From Leadbetterella sp. (lineage in GTDB: Bacteria > Bacteroidota > Bacteroidia > Cytophagales > Spirosomataceae), in assembly GCA_019638185.1 (NCBI GenBank), contig JAHBUH010000007.1, positions 62,001-126,000 of the forward strand: DNA of 64,000 nucleotides, read 5' to 3'. Each line of letters starts with the position of its first letter. Within the stretch, counting starts at the first letter, position 1. Shown piece after piece: positions 1 through 8,553 of this stretch. The notes beneath the pieces were generated by a model. That model was not told where the DNA came from and searched no databases. It was given only the letters and a program-made list of their open reading frames with translations. A program made the position numbers and the translations under genes.

Positions 1-48
1 TGGCCGGAGATCTCCGCTGCAAACCAGTACTACCTGCTTATTTTCCAT
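1..48 (-). CDS. N-terminus of an unidentified protein (cut by window edge)
   Basis: Reading leftwards from an ATG at 46-48 there is an open frame of 16 codons to the window edge, beginning MENKQVVLVCSGDLRP. A short beta-strand of small hydrophobic residues followed by SGDLR looks like the first strand of a Rossmann-like or isomerase-like enzyme; the resemblance to fucose-isomerase-like proteins is from memory and weak. It is divergent from the AraC regulator at 192, the usual arrangement for a regulator and its target operon. Only 16 residues are visible, so the function is left open. Confidence 0.45.
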   Translation of the reverse strand, partial: MENKQVVLVCSGDLRP

Positions 49-191
49 TGAGGTTGAATAAAATTGATAGTACAAAGTTGAGCAGCTTTTTACAAGAACT
101 ATTTCCCTAAATTTTCATATTTATCCAATATATTATCATATTATACCCAGCCCGATTCCCATTTTTACAATTTCGTACATATCTTTATTCC

Positions 192-1055
192 ATGAACCTG
201 ACGCCTAAATTACATATCGTTCCTAAAGCCCTGGATAATGCCTTCAGCCTGAGGCATGACGTCCTGCCCCATTTCGGCTCGGTCTGGCATTACCATCCCG
301 AGATAGAACTGCATTACCTCATTAAAGGCGAAGGCACCCGGTTTATCGGCGACCACATCGGCCATTTCTATAAAGATGATATGATCCTGATGGGCTCTAA
401 CCTCCCCCACACCTGGAAATGTAACCTGTCAGATACGCCGTCGCCCGACCACGTGGAAGCCCTGGTGCTGCATTTTCACCCCGAATGCCTGGGCAGGGAA
501 TTTCTGAATTTTTCGGAAACACAGGGCATCAATAAGCTGAACGAACTGGCCAGGAACGGCCTCATGATCCACGGTGCTTCCAAGGAGGAGATCAAAGCCC
601 TGCTCTGGAAAATGAAGCCCGAAACCGGCCTCCGCAGGCTCATCTACCTGCTTGACATCTTTAACATTCTCCTCGAAAACCAGGAGTATGAAGTACTGTC
701 TAATAGTATAGAATATTCCAAATTCAATAAGCTCGACGAAAACCGGATCGATAAGATCTTCTCCTATACCCTTCAGAATTTCAAGGAAAAGATTTTTATC
801 GAAGACGTGGCCAGGCTCACTAACCTGAGCGTCACCTCGTTCTGCCGGTATTTTAAGATCACGGCTAATAAATCTTATTTTGATTTCCTGACCGAAGTGC
901 GGCTGAACCACGCCTGCCGCTTAATCGTGGAAACCGATTATACCATCCAGCATATTGCTATGGACAGCGGTTTTGAGAACACGTCTAATTTCTACCGGCA
1001 CTTTAAAAAAGTAAAGGGAATAACGCCTAAGGAGTATAAGGCAGGGTTTCTTTAA
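192..1055 (+). CDS. AraC family transcriptional regulator
   Basis: 287 residues. Residues about 20-110 form a cupin-type sensor (HYHPEIELHYLIKGEG followed by a GD.I..F..DD..L...LPH pattern), which in this family binds a sugar or other small ligand. Residues about 185-285 carry the two helix-turn-helix motifs of AraC/XylS proteins, including IAMDSGFENTSNFYRHFKK and the GITPKEYK tail. It stands alone on the plus strand and is divergent from the gene at the left edge, which it may control. Family assignment is secure; the ligand and regulon cannot be read from the sequence. Confidence 0.9.
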   Translation: MNLTPKLHIVPKALDNAFSLRHDVLPHFGSVWHYHPEIELHYLIKGEGTRFIGDHIGHFYKDDMILMGSNLPHTWKCNLSDTPSPDHVEALVLHFHPECLGREFLNFSETQGINKLNELARNGLMIHGASKEEIKALLWKMKPETGLRRLIYLLDIFNILLENQEYEVLSNSIEYSKFNKLDENRIDKIFSYTLQNFKEKIFIEDVARLTNLSVTSFCRYFKITANKSYFDFLTEVRLNHACRLIVETDYTIQHIAMDSGFENTSNFYRHFKKVKGITPKEYKAGFL

Positions 1056-1116
1056 GGACTCGCTTTAGCGTTTCCAAAAACGAAAGAGCAGGCATGACGA
1101 TCAAAGAGAGGGGCAG

Positions 1117-1683
1117 CTATATCGTATTCCTTGAAATTCCGACTACTTTCCCTTTTTGATCAAACAAGATACCCAAAAACCGCCCGTCCGGTGGGTTATC
1201 CGTGTATCGCGGGCCTCTGTAATCTACCCTAACCGGTTCTTTTCGTTCATTGAGTACCGGGGCATCGTCCCTGAAGAGAGAACGAGTCATGGGCATGGAT
1301 CGGTCTTTTCTCTCCGGATTCTGGTATAACCACCCTGATAATACGGTTTTCAGTTCCTCTTCAGGCACGGTATCCTTGATATCTTTGTCATAAATCAATG
1401 CCGGCACTCCAAAGATGTAGCCGTATAAATTGGGAGAACCCTGGGAGAAGTCATCGTCAAATTTCATGGTACAGGACCACCGGTAACTTCCGTCATCGTT
1501 TACATTTTTATAGATAGCAAATACCCCCAGCTCTTTGACCGGCCATTTTTCTTCCAGGGAAACCCGGTAAAGCCCGGTCAGTGCCCGTTTTTCTTCCTTA
1601 TTGAAAAACTTCTCGTATTTACTTTGCGCATTGCAAAAAACGGGAATACAAAACAGGATAAGTATTTTAGATAACGTACTCAT
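1117..1683 (-). CDS. Exported protein of unknown function, paralogue of its neighbour
   Basis: 188 residues with a clear signal peptide (hydrophobic stretch ending CNAQ, so cleavage after about residue 19). I do not recognise the family. It is a diverged copy of the next gene (1686-2216): both begin the mature part with F.K.EK.AL, and then share a W...M..D pattern, a YG.I.G.P.LIY pattern and a block ending in a short L.. Y..P segment. It is the last gene of the six-gene operon led by the ABC ATPase, two bases after the preceding stop. A periplasmic role linked to the ABC system is inferred from position only. Confidence 0.7.
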   Translation of the reverse strand: MSTLSKILILFCIPVFCNAQSKYEKFFNKEEKRALTGLYRVSLEEKWPVKELGVFAIYKNVNDDGSYRWSCTMKFDDDFSQGSPNLYGYIFGVPALIYDKDIKDTVPEEELKTVLSGWLYQNPERKDRSMPMTRSLFRDDAPVLNERKEPVRVDYRGPRYTDNPPDGRFLGILFDQKGKVVGISRNTI

Positions 1684-1685
1684 AG

Positions 1686-2216
1686 CTACTCAAAATTAAA
1701 GGTCCATACCGGGTTTCTTACCTTCTTCTGCCCGTTTAAAGCTGCGTTTTCCTCCAGGTCAGATTGTGCCTTACCGGGTTTATCCAGCTCTTTACTGTTT
1801 CTGAACCCATCTTTATAATAAGGAATTTTTTGTTTCCCCGCCGCCGGGTAAATATAGAGCCTGTCCAGTAGTACATCCTGTATGTCCCGCTTTTCAATCA
1901 CCTCAAAACTCTTCGCCTTCCCGTAAACCAATACAGGAATAAAACCCACAAAACCATAACTCTCCACTTTACCGCGCTCTAAATCATTTTCATCATGAAT
2001 CATCCGCACCACCCATGAAACCGGTTTATCACTCCCCCGTGATTCTTCCACCACGATCACCCCTTTGTCATTGAGATAATATCCCCCTCGCTCTATGGTG
2101 GCATGCACCTGGAGTAAAGCGCTTTTTTCATCCTTACTGAAAACCCGGTGTTCCAAAAGCTGGGGATAGCTTTTTAATGAACAGAGCAGAAGACAGGTAG
2201 CGATTAATGCTTTCAT
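1686..2216 (-). CDS. Exported protein of unknown function, paralogue of its neighbour
   Basis: 176 residues; signal peptide MKALIATCLLLCSLKSYPQ with likely cleavage after about residue 19. The mature part aligns with the 188-residue protein immediately downstream (FSKDEKSALLQV against FNKEEKRALTGL; YGFVGFIPVLVYGK against YGYIFGVPALIYDK), so the two look like a tandem duplication that has diverged strongly. Its ATG overlaps the stop of the upstream gene by four bases (ATGA), indicating translational coupling. No catalytic motif is visible. It probably acts in the periplasm together with the ABC/GntR operon members. Confidence 0.7.
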   Translation of the reverse strand: MKALIATCLLLCSLKSYPQLLEHRVFSKDEKSALLQVHATIERGGYYLNDKGVIVVEESRGSDKPVSWVVRMIHDENDLERGKVESYGFVGFIPVLVYGKAKSFEVIEKRDIQDVLLDRLYIYPAAGKQKIPYYKDGFRNSKELDKPGKAQSDLEENAALNGQKKVRNPVWTFNFE

Positions 2217-3019
2217 TGTTTTATATGTACATAGGTTTCATCCGTGCCCCACACCAGCCTCACCCCATACCCGATAGAGTCAGGTTTAAAATAGGTTTTA
2301 TTACCGGATACGATCAATGTGTTTATTCCACTTTTATGGGAAACATCCACCGCTTTTACATTACTATTCCCACTTAAATTCACTTGCATAGTGTCTGCTG
2401 CAACAGCAAACCCGTATTTTACCATCGAATTATTTACATCCACCGAAATATTTCTGGCTGCGAGGGTCCTTAACTCCACATTAGATTCTCCCGCCGCTTT
2501 TATGCTGATATTTTCCATGACACTCTTGTCTTTTTTGCCCAACAGCGGGCTCATTGTCTTTAATTTGCTCCTGTCTTTCACATGGATGCGTAGGGTATTT
2601 TGGCTCACCCGGCCCAAAAGCACCTCCGTACCGCCCACCACATCTAATGACTCCACATTTCCATATACCTTGATATAGGAAGCATCTCTTAAATTGCGTT
2701 GGCTGCGAATAACCAGGGTATCTTTTACCATTTCATAGGTTTGGCTTCCCGGAGTCAGAAAACATACGGTCCGGGTAGAATCTGCAGGCAGGATTTCCAG
2801 GTCCATTTTGTCCCCGCCTTCCAGCTTCAGATACTTAAAATTCACAGTCAGTATTTCCGGCAGAATTTTGTATTCAAACTTTTCCATCCAAAACCTCACG
2901 ATATTATTTTTAGGTTCTCCGAAAGAATTTAACAACAAAATGCCCGTCAGCTCCGGCCTCACCACTTTCAGGCCAATGAGCATTACAGATAACAATAATA
3001 CAGTATAAGACGTTTTCAT
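2213..3019 (-). CDS. Exported beta-rich protein, GIN/DUF2807-like
   Basis: 268 residues with an uncleaved or weak signal anchor (residues about 5-30). The remainder is made of short beta-strands with repeated small-residue turns (VRSQRNLRDASYIKVYGNVE, VVGGTEVLLG, IKAAGESNVELRTLAARN, VNLSGNSNVKAVDVS), the pattern of the right-handed beta-helix 'head GIN' (DUF2807) domain of Bacteroidota; homology is suggested, not certain. The start codon overlaps the stop of the GntR gene by four bases. In an operon with an ABC exporter it could be an envelope component, but no activity can be read. Confidence 0.6.
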   Translation of the reverse strand: MKTSYTVLLLSVMLIGLKVVRPELTGILLLNSFGEPKNNIVRFWMEKFEYKILPEILTVNFKYLKLEGGDKMDLEILPADSTRTVCFLTPGSQTYEMVKDTLVIRSQRNLRDASYIKVYGNVESLDVVGGTEVLLGRVSQNTLRIHVKDRSKLKTMSPLLGKKDKSVMENISIKAAGESNVELRTLAARNISVDVNNSMVKYGFAVAADTMQVNLSGNSNVKAVDVSHKSGINTLIVSGNKTYFKPDSIGYGVRLVWGTDETYVHIKQ

Positions 3020-3375
3020 GATACTCTGGTTTTATAATTTTCTATAATTTCCTCCGGAGATATACCCAGCAATTCCATCGTAATAAATATCCTTGGCAAT
3101 TCTATTTCCAAAAACTGTTTTCTTTTCAGCTGAATAACCGACTCCCTGGCCTGCGCCGCCACATAGAAACCCAGGCCCCGCTTATTAAAAATAATGTCCT
3201 GATTCTGAAGCAGATCGTACGCCCGCATCACGGTATTGGGGTTCACTTCCAGCTCTGCGCCCAAATCTCTTACAGAGCGTATCTTGGAGTCAGAAACCCA
3301 TTCGTTCCGGAGTATTTTTTCCATCACAAACTCTGCAATCTGGATGTAAATGGCTTTATCGTTCTGAAAATTCAT
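3016..3375 (-). CDS. GntR family repressor, YtrA subfamily
   Basis: 119 residues, the short form typical of the YtrA branch: a winged helix-turn-helix (residues about 10-75, including IRSVRDLGAELEVNPNTVMRAYDLLQ) and a short tail of about 45 residues instead of a large ligand-binding domain. YtrA proteins repress operons for ABC transporters, and here the gene lies directly behind an ATPase and a permease gene (one-base gap) and overlaps the next gene by four bases. The operon promoter at 5053-5083 is overlapped by a 34-bp palindrome (5023-5056), the expected self-operator. The inducer is unknown; for YtrA relatives it is often cell-envelope stress. Confidence 0.9.
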   Translation of the reverse strand: MNFQNDKAIYIQIAEFVMEKILRNEWVSDSKIRSVRDLGAELEVNPNTVMRAYDLLQNQDIIFNKRGLGFYVAAQARESVIQLKRKQFLEIELPRIFITMELLGISPEEIIENYKTRVS

Positions 3376-3376
3376 T

Positions 3377-4183
3377 TTAAACTTCGTTTTCCTTTATCCT
3401 GAAATAAAATGCTACCATCCACAAGAAATGAATTCCCGCAATAAAAGCAGAATACACCAGTAGAAACAGGGGTGACGCAGATATGTTCAATTGGTAATTC
3501 CCGACTACCGTATAGGGCGCAAAAGGGAAAAGTAATATGAATACTGCCACACCCAATAACGGGTAAAAAAGAATAGCGGCTTTAGGCATTGCATAACCTG
3601 TTAAAAAGAGAACCGGGAGGGTAGATAAGAAAGATCCTACTAAAAGCCCCACCGGAAAGTCAGCCTGGATGAGCGTTGAGAAAACGAAATCGGGGGAAAA
3701 ATCATAGTATAACTCGCCATTTCTTTCCAGTGTGCGGATGGTTTCATCCCAAAACAAGGATCGATGAATATAAGCAAACAGCTCATCGGTTAAAAGGAAA
3801 AAAACCAGTAGCACCAGCGTCAGCCCTATACTGAAAATCCAGATGGTAAATACCCGTTCTAAAGCCGAAACCGGGGTTAAAACACTCAAAGAATTGGTTT
3901 TGAGTTGCCTCAGGTAACCTCCGAAACACACGTATAAATAAACAGGAATGACGCCCAGGATGGCGGCCCTCAAAAATGTCCGGTTATTAATTATGGTCAG
4001 AAACCTCCAGTTTTCTGATTTTGCGTAATCGTTACCAAGCTTATGATAAATACTATCAGGGAGCATGTAATAAAGCCAAAACAGTATAATCATCACGGGT
4101 GGAACACTGATTATAAGCCACTTATTATAACTCCACAGCTCTTTTAAAAGTAAAGACACCCGGGTAAAACTAAATGTATTCAT
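3377..4183 (-). CDS. ABC transporter permease-like membrane protein
   Basis: 268 residues with about six hydrophobic segments (around 22-42, 73-90, 107-128, 165-190, 198-225, 235-262), the layout of an ABC-2 type permease. Sequence similarity to named permeases is not obvious, as is usual for the permeases paired with YtrA-type regulators. It lies between the ATPase (two-base gap) and the GntR gene (one-base gap), so it is almost certainly the membrane half of that transporter. The substrate is unknown. Confidence 0.8.
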   Translation of the reverse strand: MNTFSFTRVSLLLKELWSYNKWLIISVPPVMIILFWLYYMLPDSIYHKLGNDYAKSENWRFLTIINNRTFLRAAILGVIPVYLYVCFGGYLRQLKTNSLSVLTPVSALERVFTIWIFSIGLTLVLLVFFLLTDELFAYIHRSLFWDETIRTLERNGELYYDFSPDFVFSTLIQADFPVGLLVGSFLSTLPVLFLTGYAMPKAAILFYPLLGVAVFILLFPFAPYTVVGNYQLNISASPLFLLVYSAFIAGIHFLWMVAFYFRIKENEV

Positions 4184-4185
4184 CG

Positions 4186-5019
4186 TTAATTAAGATTGGG
4201 CAGCAGTCTTAAAATCTCAGGCCGGTGGATAATGGCATTGAAAAACATTTCTATGTCAAAATCGCTCTCCATATCCATGGTATTTTCCACCATATAATGA
4301 TCTCCGTTTACCAGGGTTTCCGAATACAGAACACGCTGCCTGTCCACGGGAGAAGAAGTGAACCCGATGAGGCTGGCCAGGCGGCTTATCGATCCGTTTA
4401 CCACCAGTTTGCTATTGTCCAGCACCAAAATATGGTCTATCACCGAATGTAAATCCCGGATTTGATGCGATGAGATAATCACCAGGGTTTCATCGGAAAT
4501 ATGGCTGGAAAGGGCTTTCCGGAACTGCCTTTTGGAGGGAATGTCCAGACCGTTAGTGGGTTCATCCAGGAGTAACACCCGGGTGTTCGTCGCTAAAGCA
4601 AATGCCATATACATTTTCTTTTGCTGCCCGAACGATAAATTGTTTATCCGCTCCGCACGGTCTACTTTAAAGTCTTTCAGAAGTTTCTCAAACTTCCCGG
4701 CATCAAACTTCGGGTATAGAATACGGTACAGTTTTTCATATTTGCCTACGGTGATCCCGGGAAGTGTAATTTCATCCGGTACAAACATCATATCCGACAG
4801 AAACGGAATACTGCGATGCCCCGGGGTGTGGCCGTTTACCTCAATATCTCCGTACTTAGGAAACCTAAGCCCGGCTATAACCTTAAGCAGGGTGGTTTTT
4901 CCCACACCGTTTAAGCCCAGGAGGCCGTAGATTTTCCCGGGCTCCAGTTCAGAACTAATATCATCCAGGACAGGCTTTCCCTTCTTGTAGTAAAATCCTA
5001 AATTTTGTAAAGTGATCAT
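4186..5019 (-). CDS. ABC transporter ATP-binding protein
   Basis: 277 residues. All nucleotide-binding motifs are intact: Walker A GLNGVGKTTLLK (about residue 37), signature LSFGQQKKM (about 128), Walker B VLLLDEPTNGLD (about 150), and the switch histidine in ISSHQIRD (about 184). The last 70 residues are an extra tail seen in CcmA/YtrB-like ATPases. First gene of a six-gene operon. The ATG lies only three bases from the palindrome at 5023-5056, so the transcript has a leader of a few tens of bases that includes the operator. Confidence 0.93.
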   Translation of the reverse strand: MITLQNLGFYYKKGKPVLDDISSELEPGKIYGLLGLNGVGKTTLLKVIAGLRFPKYGDIEVNGHTPGHRSIPFLSDMMFVPDEITLPGITVGKYEKLYRILYPKFDAGKFEKLLKDFKVDRAERINNLSFGQQKKMYMAFALATNTRVLLLDEPTNGLDIPSKRQFRKALSSHISDETLVIISSHQIRDLHSVIDHILVLDNSKLVVNGSISRLASLIGFTSSPVDRQRVLYSETLVNGDHYMVENTMDMESDFDIEMFFNAIIHRPEILRLLPNLN

Positions 5020-5022
5020 ATT

Positions 5023-5063
5023 TTTGTAGTGTATTAGTGAATTAATACACTACAAATGTAGTG
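5023..5063. promoter_or_regulatory. Nested palindromic operators of the GntR/ABC operon
   Basis: A perfect inverted repeat, TTTGTAGTGTATTA (5023-5036) and TAATACACTACAAA (5043-5056), has 14-bp arms and a 6-bp spacer. Its right arm also forms a second perfect palindrome, CACTACA-AA-TGTAGTG (5048-5063). The first contains the GTGTA...TACAC core expected of YtrA-type GntR operators; the second resembles an ACTACAnATGTAGT site. Together they cover the -7 element and the start of the transcript, so binding should block transcription. The repressor is inferred to be the GntR protein encoded at 3016-3375. Confidence 0.75.
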
Positions 5064-5083
5064 CAGAATTTTATACCTCCAAA
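5053..5083 (-). promoter_or_regulatory. Bacteroidota-type promoter of the ABC/GntR operon
   Basis: On the minus strand TTTG (5080-5083) is followed after 19 bases by TACATTTG (5053-5060), matching the Bacteroidota consensus TTTG / TAnnTTTG. The predicted transcript start is near 5046, about 27 bases upstream of the ATPase start codon and inside the large palindrome. Confidence 0.65.
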
Positions 5084-5099
5084 TGTTTCTGCATTTTTC

Positions 5100-8000
5100 T
5101 TACAATATCTCCAGCAGCTCCCCCTTAGACAAGCCCCCGAAAAATCCGGCATCCGTTTTAACCAGGTCCTGTGCCAGCCGGCTTTTCCGCTTCTGGAGGT
5201 GCATGATCTTTTCTTCGATGGTTCCGGAGCAGATGAGCCGCACGGCCACTACATTTTTATCCTGCCCGATTCGGTGGCTCCGGTCTATGGCCTGGTTCTC
5301 GGCTGAAGGATTCCACCAGGGGTCAACCAGGTACACATAATCGGCCTCCGTGAGGTTTAGCCCTACCCCGCCGGCTTTCAGGCTGATCAGGAAAACCCGT
5401 ACATCGGCATTGGCCTGGAAATTCCGCACCCGGGCACCCCGGTCTTTGGTTTGGCCGGTCAGGTATTCAAAGGGGATCGCCCTTTGCTCCAGCTCGGCTT
5501 TGAGCAGGTCCAGCATGCCCACAAACTGCGAAAACACCAGGATCTTATGCTCCCCGCACTGGTTAGTGATCTGCTCGGTCAGCACTTCGATCTTCACGGC
5601 ATGATCCCCCGAATGCCCTTCTTTCAGCAGCACCGGCGAATTACAGATCTGGCGGAGCCGGGTCAGGCCGGTCAATACATGCGCGCTGTTTTTCCGGATC
5701 TCTTCATCGTCCCTGGCCGAAATAAACTCGCGCACCTCCCTTTCGTAGAGGTCATAGATCCTGCGCTGCTCTGCGTTCATCTCGCAGTAAATGACCATCT
5801 CCGTTTTTTCAGGCAACTCACGCGCCACCTGCCGTTTCGTTCTCCGCAGGATAAAAGGGCTGACCTTCTGCAGAAGCTCCCCGGCCCGTTTACTGTTTTC
5901 AAACTTATCAATGGGCATGGCATACACTTCTTTGAAATACTGCCGGCTTCCCAATAAGCCGGGACAGGCAAAAGAAAGCTGCCCGTAAAGATCAAACGTG
6001 TTATTTTCCACCGGTGTACCCGTCAGCACGATCCGGTTTCGCGCCTGCAGGACTCGGGCAGCTTTGTAGCGTTCTGAATCCGGGTTTTTAATGGCCTGGG
6101 ATTCGTCCAGGAAAACATAGCTGAACATAAAGTTTTTCAGGAAACGGATGTCGGACAGTAGCGTGCCATAGCTGGTCAGCACCACTTCATGGGTCTGCAT
6201 CTCTGCCGTATTTTTCGGCCTTTCCGCTCCGTGGTGCAGCATTACTTTCAGGGAGGGCGCAAACTTCTCCAGCTCTTCCTGCCAGTTAAACAGCAGGGAG
6301 GTGGGCGCTACCACCAGGTGAGTGGCCTGCCCGTACTTCTCCTGCTGCAGCAGGATGAAGGCAATGATCTGCAGGGTTTTTCCCAGCCCCATATCATCCG
6401 CCAGGCACCCGCCGAAATTAAAGCTGTCCAGGTGATTTAGCCAGTTGAGCCCTTTTCGCTGGTAATCCCGTAATTCAGCCTGCAGGTCCGCCGGCACCGG
6501 CACTTCCGGTACAGGTCCTGAAAGCTGCTGCCGGTACCGCGCGATCTCCTGCTGCACTTCTTCGCTTAACACTTCCTGTTCAAACAGCTCCTCTACTTCC
6601 GGGAAACTGATCTTCGGGATTTTGAGCAGCTCTCCCTCCAGGGTTCCGAACCGGAAATACTGTGTAAATTTTTCGATCCACTCCTGCGGTAAAATACCCC
6701 GGGTACCGTCATCCAGCTGCACAAACCGGCTTTTGTTCCGGATAGCGCGGTAAACCTGCTTCAGGGGCACTTCCCGGTTTCCAAAGCCCACTTTCAGCCG
6801 GGCATTGAACCAGTCCACACCGCTGTTTACCTGCACCCTGACCTTGGCCCTGTGCGGGTTAAGCTTATTATTTTCCAGCTCATGGAATCCCAGTAGGATA
6901 ATGCCCTCATCTCTCCACACTTCAAAAGCCTCAGGAAACCAGTTCTCATCCAAAAACCGGCTTTTATGAAGATAAAAATACTCGGGATATTCCAGCTGGC
7001 TTCGGAAATCGGGATGCTGCTCCATCACCACCATGGTCAGGCGGATCTCCGCCTCCTGATCCCTTTCAATTTTAAATACATTGCCGTTCTGATCCGTGTC
7101 AAACACCTGCTTGCGGGAGTATACCGGAACTTCCACGATACCATATTTCATCACCGGCGTAATAGCTACGTAATTTCCTTCCTGCTGCAGGTAGATGATG
7201 CGTTCGGTGTGAAACTGCTTTTCGGCCAACTGCGCAGGAGTGGCCGCGTGCACATAGCTGTAATTAATATGTACCAGCTGCTCCAGCGGTGCCAGCACCG
7301 TCTGCAGGAACTCGTCGTATTTGGAGGCATGAACCAGCAGGAGGTCGTGACTGCCCTTGAAAAACCGGATCACCCGCAGCAGGTCCGGGTTACTCACCCA
7401 GTGGAAAGCCTGCTGATAAAACACAAAGTATTCATTCCTGATCACCACATTACTGAAGGGCAGGGAAATATCATTGAACAGCAGCTCACCGGTGATTTCA
7501 TAGAAGGGCTCTTTCTTAAAAACCATGAGCTGGATATCTGCTTTCAGCACCTTCAGCTCCGTGAGTATCAGCGATTTCGCAGACAGGGTTTCCGAAATGC
7601 CCCTGTCGTGGTAATACACCTCCAGGTTCAGCGGGTTACCGGAGATCTGCCGCAATGCCTCCGGGTCTGCATCCGCAGCGCCATCCTGGTACTTATGCTG
7701 AAAAGCCACTATAGCCGCATAAAACTTAATCTCCTGCGGATCAGTGGCTTTCCAGATCCGTTGGGCGGGATCCACAGCGCTCAGCGGGTTCTTAATCTTG
7801 CCTGACAGCGCGATATCCGCCTCCATCAGCTGGAAACTCAGTTGGTTATAGTACCGGTGCCTGGCCATGACCAGGATCTGCCTTTTCCCGGTTTCGCGGG
7901 CGGCCAGCTCTTTGATAAGGGGCGGCGACTGCGGCATCAGCTTTTTTCTGAACGTCTGCGCATCCATGGGCAGCAGCTCCTTTACCCGGGTTTCCACATG

Positions 8001-8435
8001 CAGTTTCCCCTCCCGGTAGGTCAGCTGGAAATACGCATCCAGGTTAGGTTCGGCTTCCAGGCCATAGCTCCGGGCCCGCTGTAATAAGGTCTTATGGCGG
8101 AGGGCAGGGTCGAAAAAAATCCGGTAGTTCTTTTCTTCCAACAGGCAATAGATAATTTCAGCCTGATGTTCACAAAGCATCTCCGAATCCTGCCCGCAGG
8201 AACAGGCAGAAATAATAGAATTACCCTGCTGGCTGACTGAAACTTTCGGAAACTCTGCCGCAGCGCCGGTTTTGGCAAATACCCCGGCATTCAGTTCAAG
8301 GGCCAGCGGGTAAATGCCGGAAAAATCTTTCTTTTCCATAAAGCCGGCATACCGGGTATGCCTGAGCAGCCCGAATACGGAGAGCGTGCTGATGCTCGTA
8401 TCGGATAAAGTGTATTCCCGGGGCTGGCCCATCAT
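5100..8435 (-). CDS. SWIM zinc finger SNF2/Rad54-family helicase
   Basis: 1,111 residues. Near residue 72 there is a SWIM zinc-finger pattern (CSC...CEH). The C-terminal 480 residues form a SNF2-type helicase: Q-motif region LRDYQRKGLNWL, Walker A DDMGLGKTLQ, motif II DESQ, motif III LTGTPVENN, and motif VI WNPSAENQAIDRSHRIGQ. The middle 500 residues correspond to the bacterial SNF2 associated region. Such proteins are DNA-stimulated ATPases that remodel protein-nucleic acid complexes; their precise bacterial role is poorly known. Single-gene unit with two adjacent ATG codons; the first is annotated. Confidence 0.93.
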   Translation of the reverse strand: MMGQPREYTLSDTSISTLSVFGLLRHTRYAGFMEKKDFSGIYPLALELNAGVFAKTGAAAEFPKVSVSQQGNSIISACSCGQDSEMLCEHQAEIIYCLLEEKNYRIFFDPALRHKTLLQRARSYGLEAEPNLDAYFQLTYREGKLHVETRVKELLPMDAQTFRKKLMPQSPPLIKELAARETGKRQILVMARHRYYNQLSFQLMEADIALSGKIKNPLSAVDPAQRIWKATDPQEIKFYAAIVAFQHKYQDGAADADPEALRQISGNPLNLEVYYHDRGISETLSAKSLILTELKVLKADIQLMVFKKEPFYEITGELLFNDISLPFSNVVIRNEYFVFYQQAFHWVSNPDLLRVIRFFKGSHDLLLVHASKYDEFLQTVLAPLEQLVHINYSYVHAATPAQLAEKQFHTERIIYLQQEGNYVAITPVMKYGIVEVPVYSRKQVFDTDQNGNVFKIERDQEAEIRLTMVVMEQHPDFRSQLEYPEYFYLHKSRFLDENWFPEAFEVWRDEGIILLGFHELENNKLNPHRAKVRVQVNSGVDWFNARLKVGFGNREVPLKQVYRAIRNKSRFVQLDDGTRGILPQEWIEKFTQYFRFGTLEGELLKIPKISFPEVEELFEQEVLSEEVQQEIARYRQQLSGPVPEVPVPADLQAELRDYQRKGLNWLNHLDSFNFGGCLADDMGLGKTLQIIAFILLQQEKYGQATHLVVAPTSLLFNWQEELEKFAPSLKVMLHHGAERPKNTAEMQTHEVVLTSYGTLLSDIRFLKNFMFSYVFLDESQAIKNPDSERYKAARVLQARNRIVLTGTPVENNTFDLYGQLSFACPGLLGSRQYFKEVYAMPIDKFENSKRAGELLQKVSPFILRRTKRQVARELPEKTEMVIYCEMNAEQRRIYDLYEREVREFISARDDEEIRKNSAHVLTGLTRLRQICNSPVLLKEGHSGDHAVKIEVLTEQITNQCGEHKILVFSQFVGMLDLLKAELEQRAIPFEYLTGQTKDRGARVRNFQANADVRVFLISLKAGGVGLNLTEADYVYLVDPWWNPSAENQAIDRSHRIGQDKNVVAVRLICSGTIEEKIMHLQKRKSRLAQDLVKTDAGFFGGLSKGELLEIL

Positions 8436-8553
8436 AAATTCCAGGCAAATAATATCATGGACTTAATGTTAGCAAATCTCCGGAAAAGGAGCAAGAAAGT
8501 CGGTGTATTTTAAGCGTTAATGCGATGAAATAATAATCCCTGCTGCCTTCTTT

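Noticed and set aside
6966-7805. 279-codon plus-strand frame inside the SNF2 gene.
   Set aside because: Antisense shadow of a well supported long coding region without family motifs.
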